A DNA stretch of 64,000 nucleotides from assembly GCF_900186585.1 (NCBI RefSeq), contig NZ_FYDD01000004.1, positions 682,001 to 746,000 of the forward strand, written 5' to 3'. The translations under genes were made by a program, and so were the position numbers. The stretch is from Massiliimalia timonensis. GTDB lineage: Bacteria > Bacillota > Clostridia > Oscillospirales > Ruminococcaceae. This document shows positions 18,865-32,494 of the stretch, piece by piece (position 1 is the first letter of the stretch; each line of letters begins with the position of its first letter). The notes below the pieces were generated by a model. The model did not search any database and had not been told where the DNA came from. It was given only the letters and a program-made list of their open reading frames with translations.

Positions 18865-19788
18865 TTATTCTCGGATCGACAGATAGCGTTCCCCGGTATC
18901 CGGCAGGACGACAACGATCTTTTTCCCTTCGTTTTCCGGGCGCTTTGCAAGGAAAGCTGCCGCCCAGACTGCCGCCCCGGACGAGATTCCGACAAGCAGC
19001 CCTTCCGTGTGGGCGATTTCCCGCATAGTGCTGAGCGCATCGTCGTTTTCCACGGTGATGATCTCGTCATAAATATGGGTGTTTAAGGTTTTGGGAATAA
19101 ACCCGGCGCCGATTCCCTGGATTTTGTGCGGTCCGGGCGTACCTTTGGAAAGCACCGGGGAGGCGGCTGGCTCTACCGCTACGACCTTGACAGCGGGGTT
19201 TTGCTCCTTCAGGTATGCGCCTGCGCCGGACAAGGTACCGCCGGTCCCTACGCCTGCGACTAAAATATCGACTGCGCCATCGGTATCTCTCCAGATTTCC
19301 GGGCCGGTAGTCGCCTTGTGGATCGCCGGATTCGCCGGGTTTTCAAACTGGGAGGGGATAAATGCACCGGGGATTTCCTTGGATAATTCTTCCACTTTGG
19401 CGATCGCTCCTTTCATCCCTTTCGCGCCCTCGGTCAAGACAAGCTCCGCGCCGTATGCCTTTAACAGGTTGCGGCGTTCCACGCTCATGGTTTCCGGCAT
19501 GGTCAGGATAACGCGGTATCCTCTTGCTATCGCTACAGAGGCAAGGCCGATGCCGGTGTTGCCGCTGGTTGGCTCGATGATAACAGAGCCCTCCTTTAAG
19601 ATGCCTTTTTGCTCCGCATCCTCGATCATTGCTTTAGCAATACGGTCTTTGGCGCTCCCGGCCGGATTAAAATACTCCAGCTTGCCGATCACAGATGCTT
19701 TCAAGCCGTTCTTTTTTTCAAAATGGGACAGCTCCAATAGGGGCGTGTTCCCGATCAGTTCTGATAAATTTTGATGAATGTTTGCCAT
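18865..19788 (-). CDS. cysK: Cysteine synthase A (O-acetylserine sulfhydrylase)
   Basis: The 307-residue PLP enzyme has the catalytic Lys47 in NPAGSAKDR, the substrate loop PTSGNTGIG and the phosphate-binding [10 protein letters not shown]. It makes cysteine from O-acetylserine and sulfide. I prefer the ATG at 19788, about 7 bases after AAAGAGGT, to the one two codons earlier. It follows metY by 18 bases and is probably in the same operon, under the Rrf2 operator upstream of metY. Confidence 0.95.
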   Translation of the reverse strand: MANIHQNLSELIGNTPLLELSHFEKKNGLKASVIGKLEYFNPAGSAKDRIAKAMIEDAEQKGILKEGSVIIEPTSGNTGIGLASVAIARGYRVILTMPETMSVERRNLLKAYGAELVLTEGAKGMKGAIAKVEELSKEIPGAFIPSQFENPANPAIHKATTGPEIWRDTDGAVDILVAGVGTGGTLSGAGAYLKEQNPAVKVVAVEPAASPVLSKGTPGPHKIQGIGAGFIPKTLNTHIYDEIITVENDDALSTMREIAHTEGLLVGISSGAAVWAAAFLAKRPENEGKKIVVVLPDTGERYLSIRE

Positions 19789-19806
19789 GATCATACCTCT
19801 TTCTTT

Positions 19807-21105
19807 TTAATTGGAGATCCCGCTGAATGCGGATCCCAAATCCTCGATCAAGTCGTCAATGTGTTCTGTTCCGATCGAGAGCCGGATCGTATTAGGCCGA
19901 ATCCCTGACCCGGCAAGTTCTGCAGATGTCATTTGGGAATGGGTGGTGGAAGACGGATGGATGACCAGCGATTTCACATCCGCTACGTTTGCAAGCAGGG
20001 AGAAGATTTGAAGCCGGTCAATGAATTGCTTCGCTTCTTCTGCGCCGCCTTTGATCTCAAAGGTGAAGATCGATCCCGCGCCATTTGGAAAATACCGTTG
20101 GTACAGGCTGTGGCATGGATGCTCAGGAAGGGAAGGGTGGTTGACCCGTTCCACTTTGGGATGCCGGCTCAGATACTCCACTATTTTCAGCGCGTTTTCC
20201 ACATGGCGTTCTACCCGCAGGGACAGCGTTTCCAGCCCCTGCAAAAAGAGAAACGAATGAAACGGGGAGATAGTAGCCCCAGTATCCCGCAGAAGGACTG
20301 CGCGGATTCGGGTGACCAAAGCGGCCGGCCCAACCGCATCGGCAAAGACCATGCCATGATAGCTGGGGTCCGGTTCGGAAAGGGAAGGGAACTTTCCAGA
20401 GGCTTTCCAGTCGAAATTGCCGCTGTCCACGATCACCCCGCCGATCGCGGTACCATGCCCGCCGATAAATTTGGTTGCGGAATGGACAACTATGTCCGCG
20501 CCATGCTCGATCGGACGGAACAGGTAAGGGGTCGCGAAGGTATTATCAACGACCAATGGGATTTTGTGGCGATGTGCAATCTCGGCGATAGCTTCCATAT
20601 TGACAAGGTTGCAGTTGGGATTGCCCAGCGTTTCTATAAAGATGGCCTTAGTGTTCTGCTGGATCGCCGCTTCAAAAGCCTGCGGGTCATCTGGTTCTAC
20701 AAAGGCGGCGGATATTCCATAGTCCGGGAGGGTGTGTGCCAGCAGGTTGTAGCTTCCGCCGTAAATAGTTTTTTCCGCTACGATATGATCTCCTGCATGG
20801 GCGAGCGCCTGAAATGTGTAGGTAATCGCAGCGGCGCCGGAAGCAACAGCCAGTGCCGCGCATCCACCCTCCAAGGCGGCGATCCTCTGTTCAAATACGT
20901 CTGCGGTGGGATTAGTCAGCCGGCCGTAGATATTCCCAGCATCTGACAACCCAAAACGCGCGGCCGCGTGTTCACTGTTATGGAACACATACGAAGACGT
21001 TTGATAGATCGGTACGGCGCGTGCGTCGGTGGCCGGGTCTGGTTTTTCTTGGCCAACATGGAGCTGTAAGGTTTCAAAATGGTAATTTTTCTTCTGGTCA
21101 TTCAT
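19807..21105 (-). CDS. metY: O-acetylhomoserine sulfhydrylase
   Basis: The 432-residue Cys/Met-metabolism PLP enzyme has the Schiff-base Lys212 in [21 protein letters not shown], and the long insertion ([13 protein letters not shown]) that marks MetY rather than MetB or MetC. It forms homocysteine from O-acetylhomoserine and sulfide. I use ATG 21105 with AAAGAAG upstream; a GTG lies 3 codons earlier. It is preceded by a predicted 25-codon leader peptide and an Rrf2-type operator, and followed by cysK. Confidence 0.94.
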   Translation of the reverse strand: MNDQKKNYHFETLQLHVGQEKPDPATDARAVPIYQTSSYVFHNSEHAAARFGLSDAGNIYGRLTNPTADVFEQRIAALEGGCAALAVASGAAAITYTFQALAHAGDHIVAEKTIYGGSYNLLAHTLPDYGISAAFVEPDDPQAFEAAIQQNTKAIFIETLGNPNCNLVNMEAIAEIAHRHKIPLVVDNTFATPYLFRPIEHGADIVVHSATKFIGGHGTAIGGVIVDSGNFDWKASGKFPSLSEPDPSYHGMVFADAVGPAALVTRIRAVLLRDTGATISPFHSFLFLQGLETLSLRVERHVENALKIVEYLSRHPKVERVNHPSLPEHPCHSLYQRYFPNGAGSIFTFEIKGGAEEAKQFIDRLQIFSLLANVADVKSLVIHPSSTTHSQMTSAELAGSGIRPNTIRLSIGTEHIDDLIEDLGSAFSGISN

Positions 21106-21139
21106 ATTCAGCACTTCTTTCTATCTTAATTGATAAAGG

Positions 21140-21217
21140 TCATGGTTGGATAGAAAGACACATTCGGCTGTTCCTCCAGTTGCATTGACGGGTTTTGATG
21201 CGCATTAGGGTCGCCAT
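21140..21217 (-). CDS. Predicted 25-residue leader peptide of metY
   Basis: On the minus strand AAAAAGGAGG stands 7 bases before an ATG that opens a 25-codon frame (begins MATLMRIK, contains RQCNW and RMC, ends in SIQP, then TGA). It lies between the metY promoter/operator and metY, 34 bases before the metY ATG. Two cysteine and three methionine codons fit a leader whose translation reports on sulfur amino-acid supply. No classical attenuator terminator is obvious, so the mechanism is unknown. The ribosome site is among the best in the window. Confidence 0.6.
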   Translation of the reverse strand: MATLMRIKTRQCNWRNSRMCLSIQP

Positions 21218-21246
21218 AGGACAGCCTCCTTTTTATTATTTACATA

Positions 21247-21260
21247 AATCCTATAGGATT
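21247..21260. promoter_or_regulatory. Perfect palindrome, likely Rrf2-type operator of metY
   Basis: AATCCTATAGGATT is a perfect 14-base palindrome lying just past the expected metY transcription start. A related TTCCTAT-N6-ATAGGAA dyad overlaps the -10 of the adjacent Rrf2 gene, which supports both as sites for that regulator. Confidence 0.6.
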
Positions 21261-21271
21261 AGTATGAATAT

Positions 21272-21300
21272 AATATATCCTGAAAAGGAAGATTTGTCAA
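21272..21300 (-). promoter_or_regulatory. metY promoter
   Basis: On the minus strand TTGACA (21295-21300) and TATATT (21272-21277) are spaced exactly 17 bases apart. Confidence 0.8.
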
Positions 21301-21319
21301 CCCCTGCTGTATAAAAATT

Positions 21320-21757
21320 TTAAATACTGAAGACATAGCCGGTTTTTTTTCTTTTGTTTTCCACTAGGTCGGCCAGTGTGGTGTGGTCTACTACATTTAA
21401 AATCGCCTGATATAAGGATTCCCACATTTCCAAAGCTGCGCATTCATTTGCCCGTTCACAGGAATTGGGAGAACCATCCAGGCAGGGAATAGGGGCAAGG
21501 CTGCCTTCGGTAAGGCGCAGGATCTCGCCAACGGTGTATTCTTCCGGCCTGCGGGCAAGGCGATAGCCGCCCTGCGGCCCGCGCACGCTTTTTACAAAAC
21601 CCGCGCGGTTGAGCAGGGTGATGATCTGTTCCAGATATTTAAAGGAAATGCCCTGCCGGGCGGAAATATCCTTTAAGCTGATATTTTCCCCGGTGTTATA
21701 TTCGGCAAGATCGGCCATCAGCCGAAGCGCATACCGTCCTTTTGTAGAAATTTTCAT
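21320..21757 (-). CDS. Rrf2-family regulator (CymR/IscR-like)
   Basis: The 145-residue winged-helix protein has the Rrf2 N-terminus (MKISTKGRYALRLMADLA) and wing RGPQGGYRLAR. Cys92, Cys100 and Cys106 are spaced much like the iron-sulfur ligands of IscR, so it may carry a cluster; CymR-type regulators lack this set. Its position directly upstream of metY-cysK, and matching palindromes at both promoters, point to control of sulfur assimilation, possibly through a CysK complex as in Bacillus (inference). Confidence 0.9.
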   Translation of the reverse strand: MKISTKGRYALRLMADLAEYNTGENISLKDISARQGISFKYLEQIITLLNRAGFVKSVRGPQGGYRLARRPEEYTVGEILRLTEGSLAPIPCLDGSPNSCERANECAALEMWESLYQAILNVVDHTTLADLVENKRKKTGYVFSI

Positions 21758-21799
21758 CTTAAACTTCCTTTCTTAGGATATACCATTCTTCTTTTATAT

Positions 21800-21819
21800 T
21801 TCCTATTATAAGATAGGAA
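21800..21819. promoter_or_regulatory. Operator in the Rrf2 gene's own promoter
   Basis: TTCCTAT and ATAGGAA flank 6 bases. The site overlaps the minus-strand -10 (TATAAT, 21805-21810), with TTGATT (21828-21833) as the -35 at 17-base spacing. Binding here would autorepress the gene. Confidence 0.6.
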
Positions 21820-21833
21820 TAATCGGAAATCAA
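21805..21833 (-). promoter_or_regulatory. Promoter of the Rrf2 gene
   Basis: TTGATT-17-TATAAT read on the minus strand, overlapped by the palindromic operator. Confidence 0.75.
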
Positions 21834-21844
21834 TCAAATTTTTC

Positions 21845-21873
21845 TTTACATTTTCCGGGAGATTTGCTATAAT
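21845..21873 (+). promoter_or_regulatory. Promoter of the radical-SAM repair pair
   Basis: TTTACA (21845-21850) and TATAAT (21868-21873) at 17-base spacing. A LexA-type box starts 7 bases after the -10. Confidence 0.82.
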
Positions 21874-21880
21874 TCAATAA

Positions 21881-21892
21881 GAACAAATGTTC
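21881..21892. promoter_or_regulatory. LexA (SOS) box
   Basis: GAACAAATGTTC fits the Gram-positive LexA consensus GAAC-N4-GTTC perfectly and is itself symmetric apart from the centre. It sits at about +1 to +13 of the promoter for the repair genes, where bound LexA would block transcription. Confidence 0.85.
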
Positions 21893-21912
21893 TTTTGAAA
21901 GGAGAGAGTTGC

Positions 21913-23220
21913 ATGACCATCTTTGAAAAGCTGAAAATCCTAGCGGATTCTGCAAAATATGATGTTGCCTGTACCTCCAGCGGGGTGGACCGTGTGGGGC
22001 AGCCCGGGGATCTGGGGAGTGCGGTTTCCTGCGGGATCTGCCACAGCTTTGCTGCGGACGGGCGGTGCATTTCTCTGCTGAAGGTGCTGATGACCAATTT
22101 TTGCGTATATGACTGCAAGTATTGCGTCAACCGCAGAAGCAACGATACCCCCCGCGCCGCGTTTACCCCAAGGGAACTTGCCGACCTGACCATCCAGTTT
22201 TACCGGCGCAACTATATTGAAGGGCTGTTCCTCAGCTCGGGGATTTTGCGCACCCCGGACGACACCTGCGAAAAAATGATCGAAACGCTTACCATTCTGC
22301 GAGAAGAATACCGGTTTCAGGGATATATCCATGTCAAGGCGATCCCCGGGGCGGACAGCAGGCTGATCGCGCGGCTGGGGCTTTTGGGGGACCGGATGAG
22401 CGTCAACATCGAGCTGCCCTCGCAGGACAGCCTGAAGACCTTAGCGCCTGATAAATCTAAAACGGACATTTTGAAGCCGATGGGCTATATCTCCGGGAGG
22501 ATCCAAGAGAACGGCGCCGATTTGGTAAAGTACCGGCACGCCCCGCGCTTTGCCCCGGCGGGACAGAGCACCCAGATGATCGTAGGGGCAACGCCGGACA
22601 GCGATTTCCAGATTTTGCGTCTGACCGAGGGGCTGTACCGGAAATACCAGCTGAAACGGGTGTTTTTTTCCGCATATATCCCTGTGGTAGAGGATTCCCT
22701 GCTGCCGTCCGTTACCACCAAGCCGCCGCTTTTGCGGGAGCACCGGCTTTACCAGGCCGATTGGCTGCTGCGGTTTTACGGGTTCGAAGCAAAAGAGCTG
22801 TTAGATGAAGAGCACCAGAACTTTAACCCGGTGCTCGACCCTAAATGCAACTGGGCGGTCAATCATCTGGAGCTGTTCCCGGTAGAAATCAACCGGGTTT
22901 CTTACGACATGCTGCTGCGAGTGCCCGGGATCGGGGTAAAAAGCGCCCGGAAGATTTTGAAGGCCCGTAAGGTGGGACCGCTTCATTTTGAAGATTTAAA
23001 GAAGCTGGGCGTGGTGCTGAAACGGGCGCAGTATTTTATTGTGTGCTGCGGCAAGGCGGCGCAAGGACTGCGAATCACGCAGGATAGTATTTTAAGGGGA
23101 CTGCTGTCCGACAAGGGGATGGCGATGCTGCCGCAAAGCTACGAACAGCTGTCATTATTTCCGGAACAAAACCGCCTGACGGGAGAGGATGTGAGAAAAT
23201 GTTTGACCGGGCAGATGTGA
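21913..23220 (+). CDS. Putative DNA modification/repair radical SAM protein (TIGR03916-like)
   Basis: The 435-residue protein has the radical SAM cluster motif CVYDCKYC (Cys64, Cys68, Cys71) and a C-terminal helix-hairpin-helix (LLRVPGIGVKSARKIL) that suggests DNA binding. This combination, followed by the partner gene, defines the uncharacterised pair often annotated as a DNA repair system. The start is ATG 21913 with AAAGGAGAG upstream. The promoter carries a LexA box, giving independent support for a DNA-damage role. It overlaps the next gene by 22 bases. Confidence 0.88.
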   Translation: MTIFEKLKILADSAKYDVACTSSGVDRVGQPGDLGSAVSCGICHSFAADGRCISLLKVLMTNFCVYDCKYCVNRRSNDTPRAAFTPRELADLTIQFYRRNYIEGLFLSSGILRTPDDTCEKMIETLTILREEYRFQGYIHVKAIPGADSRLIARLGLLGDRMSVNIELPSQDSLKTLAPDKSKTDILKPMGYISGRIQENGADLVKYRHAPRFAPAGQSTQMIVGATPDSDFQILRLTEGLYRKYQLKRVFFSAYIPVVEDSLLPSVTTKPPLLREHRLYQADWLLRFYGFEAKELLDEEHQNFNPVLDPKCNWAVNHLELFPVEINRVSYDMLLRVPGIGVKSARKILKARKVGPLHFEDLKKLGVVLKRAQYFIVCCGKAAQGLRITQDSILRGLLSDKGMAMLPQSYEQLSLFPEQNRLTGEDVRKCLTGQM

Positions 23221-24002
23221 CATACCGCTATGACGGTTCTTTCGAGGGGATGCTCTGCTGTGTGTTTGAAAGCTTTGCGCGCAGGGAGCTTCCGGCTTCT
23301 GTTGCCCCGCCGGACCGCGGGCAGCTGACCTTTACGCCGGAGGTATGGATCGAAACAGACCCGGAGCACGCAAGACGGGTTTTCGCTTCTGTTTCCAAAA
23401 AGATCTCCAAGGCGGCGGCGCAACTGGTGAGCGACATTTTTTTGAGCTGCATGGAGGAAAAGGAACTGGCGCTGATCCGCTTTCTGCGCCTGGGGTACCG
23501 CTATGGCGCCGCTGTGATGGACATGCTGGCAGACGATACGGTAAACGCCCTGTACCGGGCGCAGCTTTATTTAAAAAACGAGAGCCATCTGACGCTGGAA
23601 TTCCTGCGCTTTTCGGAGATCAAAGGGGTGCTGATCGCCCAGATCGAGCCGCAGAACTTTGTGCTTCCCAAAATACAGGAGCATTTCTGCGCCCGGTTTT
23701 CGGGGGAGCGGTTTTTGATTTATGACCGCCCGCATCAGGCGATACTGGCTTACCAGCCCTTTGAGGCGAGGATCTTTTCCGTGGAGGGCTTTGAACTGCC
23801 CAAAGCCGAAGAGGAGGAGCAGCTTTACCGGGACCTTTGGCAGCATTATTATGACAGCATCGCCATAAAGGAGCGGGAAAACCCGGTTTGCCGCCGCAAC
23901 CACATGCCCAAGCGTTACTGGAACTGCATGACCGAGTTCCAGAACCTTCCCAGGGAGGCGCGCCGCACGCTGAAAAACAGGGAAGAAACACTTCTAAAGT
24001 GA
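23199..24002 (+). CDS. Putative DNA repair partner protein (TIGR03915/DUF4130-like)
   Basis: The 267-residue protein is the usual partner of the upstream radical SAM gene. It has a GMLCCVFESF N-terminus, a helical middle and the C-terminal NPVCRRNHMPKRYWNCMTEF segment that resembles uracil-DNA-glycosylase-like DUF4130 proteins. The overlapping start implies coupled synthesis and probably a complex. The chemistry of the pair is not known to me; reversal of a DNA lesion or base removal is the working idea. Confidence 0.82.
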   Translation: MFDRADVTYRYDGSFEGMLCCVFESFARRELPASVAPPDRGQLTFTPEVWIETDPEHARRVFASVSKKISKAAAQLVSDIFLSCMEEKELALIRFLRLGYRYGAAVMDMLADDTVNALYRAQLYLKNESHLTLEFLRFSEIKGVLIAQIEPQNFVLPKIQEHFCARFSGERFLIYDRPHQAILAYQPFEARIFSVEGFELPKAEEEEQLYRDLWQHYYDSIAIKERENPVCRRNHMPKRYWNCMTEFQNLPREARRTLKNREETLLK

Positions 24003-24078
24003 TTTCCATAAAAATAAAGGGGAAACAAAAAGAACTTTTATAAAAAAGAAATAAAATACACTTTTTTGAAAAAATGTG

Positions 24079-24107
24079 TTGACAAACCTCTCATCATTTG
24101 GTAAAAT
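24079..24107 (+). promoter_or_regulatory. Promoter of the tRNA cluster
   Basis: TTGACA (24079-24084) and TAAAAT (24102-24107) at 17-base spacing, 45 bases before the first tRNA. Confidence 0.82.
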
Positions 24108-24151
24108 AATATTCGTCGCTGAGAGACAAGAAAGAAAAATGCGATACGGAT

Positions 24152-24227
24152 GGGAGCATAGCTCAGCTGGGAGAGCATCTGCCTTACAAGCAGAGGGTCA
24201 CAGGTTCGAGCCCTGTTGTTCCCACCA
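24152..24227 (+). tRNA. tRNA-Val (UAC)
   Basis: A 76-base cloverleaf with acceptor GGGAGCA/TGTTCCC, anticodon loop CTTACAA (anticodon TAC), T arm with GGTTCGAGCC, and an encoded CCA. Confidence 0.95.
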
Positions 24228-24230
24228 CCC

Positions 24231-24307
24231 GGCCCGTTAGCTCAGCTGGTTAGAGCGCTAGCCTGTCACGCTAGAGGTCGTCGGTTCGATCCCGATACGG
24301 GTCGCCA
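24231..24307 (+). tRNA. tRNA-Asp (GUC)
   Basis: A 77-base cloverleaf with acceptor GGCCCGT/ACGGGTC, anticodon loop CTGTCAC (anticodon GTC), discriminator G and encoded CCA. Confidence 0.95.
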
Positions 24308-24322
24308 ATTTTTCTTTCATCC

Positions 24323-24398
<76 letters not shown>

Positions 24399-24431
24399 TT
24401 TCGTATCTATGCAATAGTATGGGTACGACCC

Positions 24432-24507
24432 GCAGGTTTAGCTCATCTGGTAGAGCGCCACCTTGCCAAGGTGGAGGTAGCGAGTTCGAGCCTCGTAACC
24501 TGCTCCA
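24432..24507 (+). tRNA. tRNA-Gly (GCC)
   Basis: A 76-base cloverleaf with acceptor GCAGGTT/AACCTGC, anticodon loop TTGCCAA (anticodon GCC) and encoded CCA. Confidence 0.95.
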
Positions 24508-24510
24508 AGT

Positions 24511-24545
24511 AAAAGCAAGTACACAGTTTGTGTACTTGCTTTTTT
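24511..24545 (+). terminator. Terminator of the tRNA cluster
   Basis: AAAAGCAAGTACACA pairs with TGTGTACTTGCTTTT and runs into T residues. Confidence 0.92.
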
Positions 24546-24584
24546 GCGTGTCGAAAGCGGGAAAATTTTAGGAAAAGATTTTTC

Positions 24585-24613
24585 TTGACAAACCTTTTTT
24601 CCTGTTATATAAT
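24585..24613 (+). promoter_or_regulatory. rpoBC promoter and long leader
   Basis: TTGACA (24585-24590) and TATAAT (24608-24613) with a 17-base spacer. The leader to rpoB (24620-24886) is about 267 bases, AT-rich and without a gene. It contains TTTCAC...GTGAAA, and an overlapping TCACC...GGTGA followed by TTTTT, which could be a weak attenuator; the stems are only 5-6 pairs. Confidence 0.85.
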
Positions 24614-24886
24614 GATATACTGTATCAAAATGGACTTTTGTACCTATTTTGCGAAAAAATCTCGGAAAAATGCGGGTTTCACCTGTTCTGATTTGTGAAA
24701 ATTCGGGGGTGATTTTTCTGGTTTTTGTGGAAACATACGAAATTTTTAAAAAATAGCAAGTTGACTAAAAAATATTTTTAAATTTCGTACAATTTTTCTG
24801 TTGATTTTTGGGCAGCCGTGCAAAATGAAATGGCGCGTTTTACGGCGCGTTTGGTGTTGAAATATAGGAATGGAGTGATTAAGCCT

Positions 24887-28654
<3,768 letters not shown>

Positions 28655-28725
28655 TCGCTGACTGGCATTCTGAACAGGAAAGAGCAAAGCCCGGTTTGGG
28701 TGATCACTATCATGGAGGTTAAGAT

Positions 28726-31700
28726 ATGGAATTTAACGTATTCGAGTCAATTAAAATCGGCTTAGCATCCCCGGAACAGATTTTGGAATGGTCTTACGGC
28801 GAAGTAGAAAAACCGGAAACCATTAACTACCGCACCCTGAAACCAGAACGGGGCGGACTGTTCTGCGAATGCATTTTTGGGCCGACCAAGGACTGGGAAT
28901 GCCATTGCGGAAAATATAAAAGACTTCGTTATAAAGGAAAGATCTGTGACAAGTGCGGCGTTGAAGTGACCCGTTCCAAGGTTCGCCGGGAACGGATGGG
29001 GCACATTCAACTGGCTGCCCCGGTATCGCATATCTGGTACTTTAAGGGGATCCCATCCCGTATGGGGCTGATCCTTGATATTTCTCCAAGACGGTTGGAA
29101 GAAGTGTTGTACTTTGCAAAATATATCGTCACCGACCCAAAAGACACCATTTTGGAAAAGGGCCAGCTGCTGACAGAAAAAGAATATTCCGATATGCTGG
29201 AAAAATACGGTGACGGTTTTGAAGCTGGTATGGGGGCGGAATCCATTAAGGTGCTGCTGCAGGAAATGGATTTGGATGCGCTTTCTGCCGAGATCAAAGA
29301 AAACTTGGAAACAGCGACCGGCCAAAAGCGGGTACGCCTGTTAAAACGGCTGGAGGTTGTGGAGGCGTTCCGCGTTTCCGGCAACCGTCCGGAGTGGATG
29401 ATCCTGGATGTCGTTCCGGTCATCCCGCCGGATATCCGTCCGATGGTGCAACTTGACGGCGGACGCTTTGCAACGTCCGATTTAAACGATCTGTACCGCC
29501 GCGTCATCAACCGGAACAACCGGTTAAAACGGCTGTTGGAATTGAATGCGCCGAGCATCATCATCCGCAATGAAAAGAGAATGCTGCAGGAAGCGGTTGA
29601 CGCGCTGATCGACAACGGCAGACGGGGAAGACCGGTTACCGGTCCGAACAACCGCCCGTTAAAATCCCTGTCCGATATGCTGAAGGGGAAACAGGGGCGT
29701 TTCCGTCAGAACCTGCTGGGAAAACGTGTCGACTATTCCGGTCGTTCGGTTATCGTTGTCGGCCCGGAACTGAAGATGTACCAGTGCGGCCTGCCGAAAG
29801 AAATGGCATTAGAGCTGTTTAAGCCGTTTGTCATGAAACGTTTGGTGGAAACGGGAACGGCAAACAACATCAAGAGCGCGAGAAAGATGGTGGAACGCGC
29901 ACGCCCGGAGGTTTGGGATGCGCTGGAGATCGTCATCAAATCCCACCCGGTACTGTTAAACCGTGCGCCGACCCTGCACCGTTTAGGGATCCAGGCGTTC
30001 GAGCCAGTGCTGGTAGAGGGCCGTGCATTGAAACTGCATCCGCTGGTCTGCACCGCTTACAACGCGGACTTCGACGGCGACCAGATGGCTGTCCACGTAC
30101 CGCTGTCCGCAGAAGCGCAGGCAGAAGCGCGCTTTTTGATGCTGGCGGCGAATAACCTGTTAAAACCGTCTGACGGGCGTCCGGTTGCGGTTCCTTCTCA
30201 GGACATGGTTTTGGGTGCTTACTACCTGACCATGGAAAAAGACGGCGATTTAGGGGAAGGTAAAGTTTTCCGCGACTTCAACGAAGCCTTGATGGCTTAT
30301 CAGGATGGGGTCGTTTCGCTCCACGCGAAGATCAAAGTCCGGGTCACCAAAGAGGTTGGAGAGCACCGTATCAGCAAGATCATCGACACCACAGTGGGAC
30401 GAATGATCTTCAATGAACCGATTCCGCAGGATCTTGGCTTTGTAGACCGCACCAACAGCGAAAACCAGTTTGATCTGGAAATTTCTTTCTTGGTGAAGAA
30501 GAAACAACTGGGAGAAATTGTTGACAAGTGTATCAAAGCACACGGCACAGCAACGACCTCCGAGGTCCTTGACAAGATCAAGGCGCTGGGCTTTAAATAT
30601 TCAACGAAGGGCGCGACCACCGTTGCTGTCTGCGACGCGACGATCCCGCCGCAGAAGAAACAGTATCTGGAAGAAGCGGAAGCTTCTATCGAAGAGATCA
30701 TCGAACAGTTTGAAATGGGTCTTATTTCCGACGACGAGCGTTATAAGCTGGTTCTGGAAACCTGGAACGAGTGCACCGACAAGGTGACAAAGGCGCTGCA
30801 GGATAACCTTGACCCATATAACCCGATCAACATGATGGCTGACTCCGGAGCGCGTGGTAGCATCAACCAGATCCGTCAGCTTGCCGGGATGCGCGGCTTG
30901 ATCGCCAATACCGCGGGTACTACCATCGAAATCCCGATCCGTGCGAACTACCGTGAAGGGCTGAATATTTTGGAATACTTCATTTCTTCCAGAGGTGCGC
31001 GTAAGGGCTTGGCAGATACCGCGCTGAGAACGGCTGACTCCGGGTACCTCACCCGTCGTCTGGTCGACGTATCCCAGGACGTGGTAGTCCGGGAGCACGA
31101 CTGCGGCACCCATGAGGGGATCGAAGTTTACGCGATCAAACAGGGCAAGGAAATGATCGAGCCGCTGGCTGACCGTTTGCAGGGAAGATACCTGGTGGAA
31201 GACTTTATCGACCCGCAGACCGGGAGCGTTTTGGTATCCAAAGATAAGATGCTGGCTGACAAGGATATTGCGAAGCTGGAAAAAGCCGGTGTTGAATCTA
31301 TTAAGATCCGTTCGATTTTAACCTGTGAATGCAAATCCGGCGTGTGCAGCAAGTGCTACGGCGGAAACCTGGCGAACGGCAAGCCTGTTGCGGTTGGGGA
31401 AGCAGTTGGGATCATTGCGGCCCAGTCCATCGGGGAACCGGGTACCCAGCTTACCATGCGTACCTTCCATACCGGTGGTATCGCAAACGCCGAAGACATC
31501 ACACAGGGTCTTCCGAGGGTCGAAGAGCTGTTTGAAGGAAGAAAGCCGAAGAATGCGGCGATCATTTCTGAAATCAGCGGGAAAACCCGTTTTGAAGAGA
31601 TCAAACGTACCCGGAACCTCTTTGTTACCGCTCCGGATGGGGACGAAAAACAGTACCAGATCCCATACGGGTACCGGATCAAGATCCAGGAGGGCGACTG

Positions 31701-32277
31701 GGTAGAAAAAGGCCAGCCGCTGACCGAGGGTTCCATCAACCCGCACGACGTACTGGCTGTATTGGGTGAGGAAGAAGTTCAGAACTACCTCATCACAGAA
31801 GTACAGAAGGTATACCGGATGCAGGGTGTTGATACCAACGATAAGCACATCGAAGTCATCGTGAAACAGATGATGAGAAAGGTCCGCGTCATAGACGCTG
31901 GGGACACTACCCTGCTGCCGGGCTCTTTGACCGACAGAAGTGAAGTGCGCCTCCAGAATCGGGAAATCGAACGCCGGATCGCTGCCGGGGAAACCGAGCT
32001 TAAGAAAGCGGAAGTGCAGCCGGTGCTGCTGGGTATCACCAAGGCTTCTCTGGCAACCGACAGCTTCCTGTCCGCGGCTTCCTTCCAGGAAACGACGAGA
32101 GTTCTGACCGAAGCGGCGATCAAAGGAAAAGTCGATCCGCTGGTTGGCCTGAAAGAAAACGTCATTATCGGGAAACTGGTCCCGGCGGGAACCGGTATGG
32201 ACTGCTACCGCAACGTACAGGTTCTGCCGGCTGCGCCGCAGGGAACGATGGCCAGTGCGTTTGAAGAACTGGATTAA
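28726..32277 (+). CDS. rpoC: RNA polymerase subunit beta prime
   Basis: The 1183-residue subunit has the N-terminal zinc ribbon (CEC...CHC...CDKCG), the catalytic NADFDGDQ with Asp448, Asp450 and Asp452, a trigger-loop region and the second zinc site ([13 protein letters not shown]). It lies 71 bases after rpoB and begins after GGAGGTTAAG. It has the short Firmicutes form without large lineage insertions. Confidence 0.97.
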   Translation: MEFNVFESIKIGLASPEQILEWSYGEVEKPETINYRTLKPERGGLFCECIFGPTKDWECHCGKYKRLRYKGKICDKCGVEVTRSKVRRERMGHIQLAAPVSHIWYFKGIPSRMGLILDISPRRLEEVLYFAKYIVTDPKDTILEKGQLLTEKEYSDMLEKYGDGFEAGMGAESIKVLLQEMDLDALSAEIKENLETATGQKRVRLLKRLEVVEAFRVSGNRPEWMILDVVPVIPPDIRPMVQLDGGRFATSDLNDLYRRVINRNNRLKRLLELNAPSIIIRNEKRMLQEAVDALIDNGRRGRPVTGPNNRPLKSLSDMLKGKQGRFRQNLLGKRVDYSGRSVIVVGPELKMYQCGLPKEMALELFKPFVMKRLVETGTANNIKSARKMVERARPEVWDALEIVIKSHPVLLNRAPTLHRLGIQAFEPVLVEGRALKLHPLVCTAYNADFDGDQMAVHVPLSAEAQAEARFLMLAANNLLKPSDGRPVAVPSQDMVLGAYYLTMEKDGDLGEGKVFRDFNEALMAYQDGVVSLHAKIKVRVTKEVGEHRISKIIDTTVGRMIFNEPIPQDLGFVDRTNSENQFDLEISFLVKKKQLGEIVDKCIKAHGTATTSEVLDKIKALGFKYSTKGATTVAVCDATIPPQKKQYLEEAEASIEEIIEQFEMGLISDDERYKLVLETWNECTDKVTKALQDNLDPYNPINMMADSGARGSINQIRQLAGMRGLIANTAGTTIEIPIRANYREGLNILEYFISSRGARKGLADTALRTADSGYLTRRLVDVSQDVVVREHDCGTHEGIEVYAIKQGKEMIEPLADRLQGRYLVEDFIDPQTGSVLVSKDKMLADKDIAKLEKAGVESIKIRSILTCECKSGVCSKCYGGNLANGKPVAVGEAVGIIAAQSIGEPGTQLTMRTFHTGGIANAEDITQGLPRVEELFEGRKPKNAAIISEISGKTRFEEIKRTRNLFVTAPDGDEKQYQIPYGYRIKIQEGDWVEKGQPLTEGSINPHDVLAVLGEEEVQNYLITEVQKVYRMQGVDTNDKHIEVIVKQMMRKVRVIDAGDTTLLPGSLTDRSEVRLQNREIERRIAAGETELKKAEVQPVLLGITKASLATDSFLSAASFQETTRVLTEAAIKGKVDPLVGLKENVIIGKLVPAGTGMDCYRNVQVLPAAPQGTMASAFEELD

Positions 32278-32285
32278 AGTATTTG

Positions 32286-32314
32286 AGTTGACAGCGGAAA
32301 TTCCGCTGTCAACT
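32286..32314 (+). terminator. Inverted repeat after rpoC
   Basis: AGTTGACAGCGG and CCGCTGTCAACT are perfect 12-base arms around AAATT. The T run is poor, so it may act as an mRNA 3' stabiliser or a Rho-assisted stop rather than a strong terminator. Confidence 0.6.
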
Positions 32315-32399
32315 TCATATACAAAATAAACAATCAAAAGCAGTGAAAAGTGGCGGAAATAGACGAAGTTATGAATTTTAAATTATTTCGTCTGACCTC

Positions 32400-32428
32400 T
32401 TGACAAACTGCGCAGAATAGTGTTAAAT
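32400..32428 (+). promoter_or_regulatory. str operon promoter
   Basis: TTGACA (32400-32405) and TTAAAT (32423-32428) with 17-base spacing, about 65 bases before rpsL. Confidence 0.8.
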
Positions 32429-32494
32429 TAAATAGGTTGAGGCACTTTGATGCTTCAATCTATTTTCTTATTTTTTAGATTAAGGAGGTGCAGT

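Noticed and set aside
19933-20946. Open frame of 337 codons antisense to metY
   Set aside because: Lies wholly within a clear metY gene on the other strand and resembles no family.
24761-24793. Second rpoB promoter (TTGACT and TACAAT)
   Set aside because: The spacing is 21 bases, too long for a sigma-A promoter.
31318-32337. Open frame antisense to the end of rpoC
   Set aside because: Shadow of rpoC with no ribosome site and an improbable composition.
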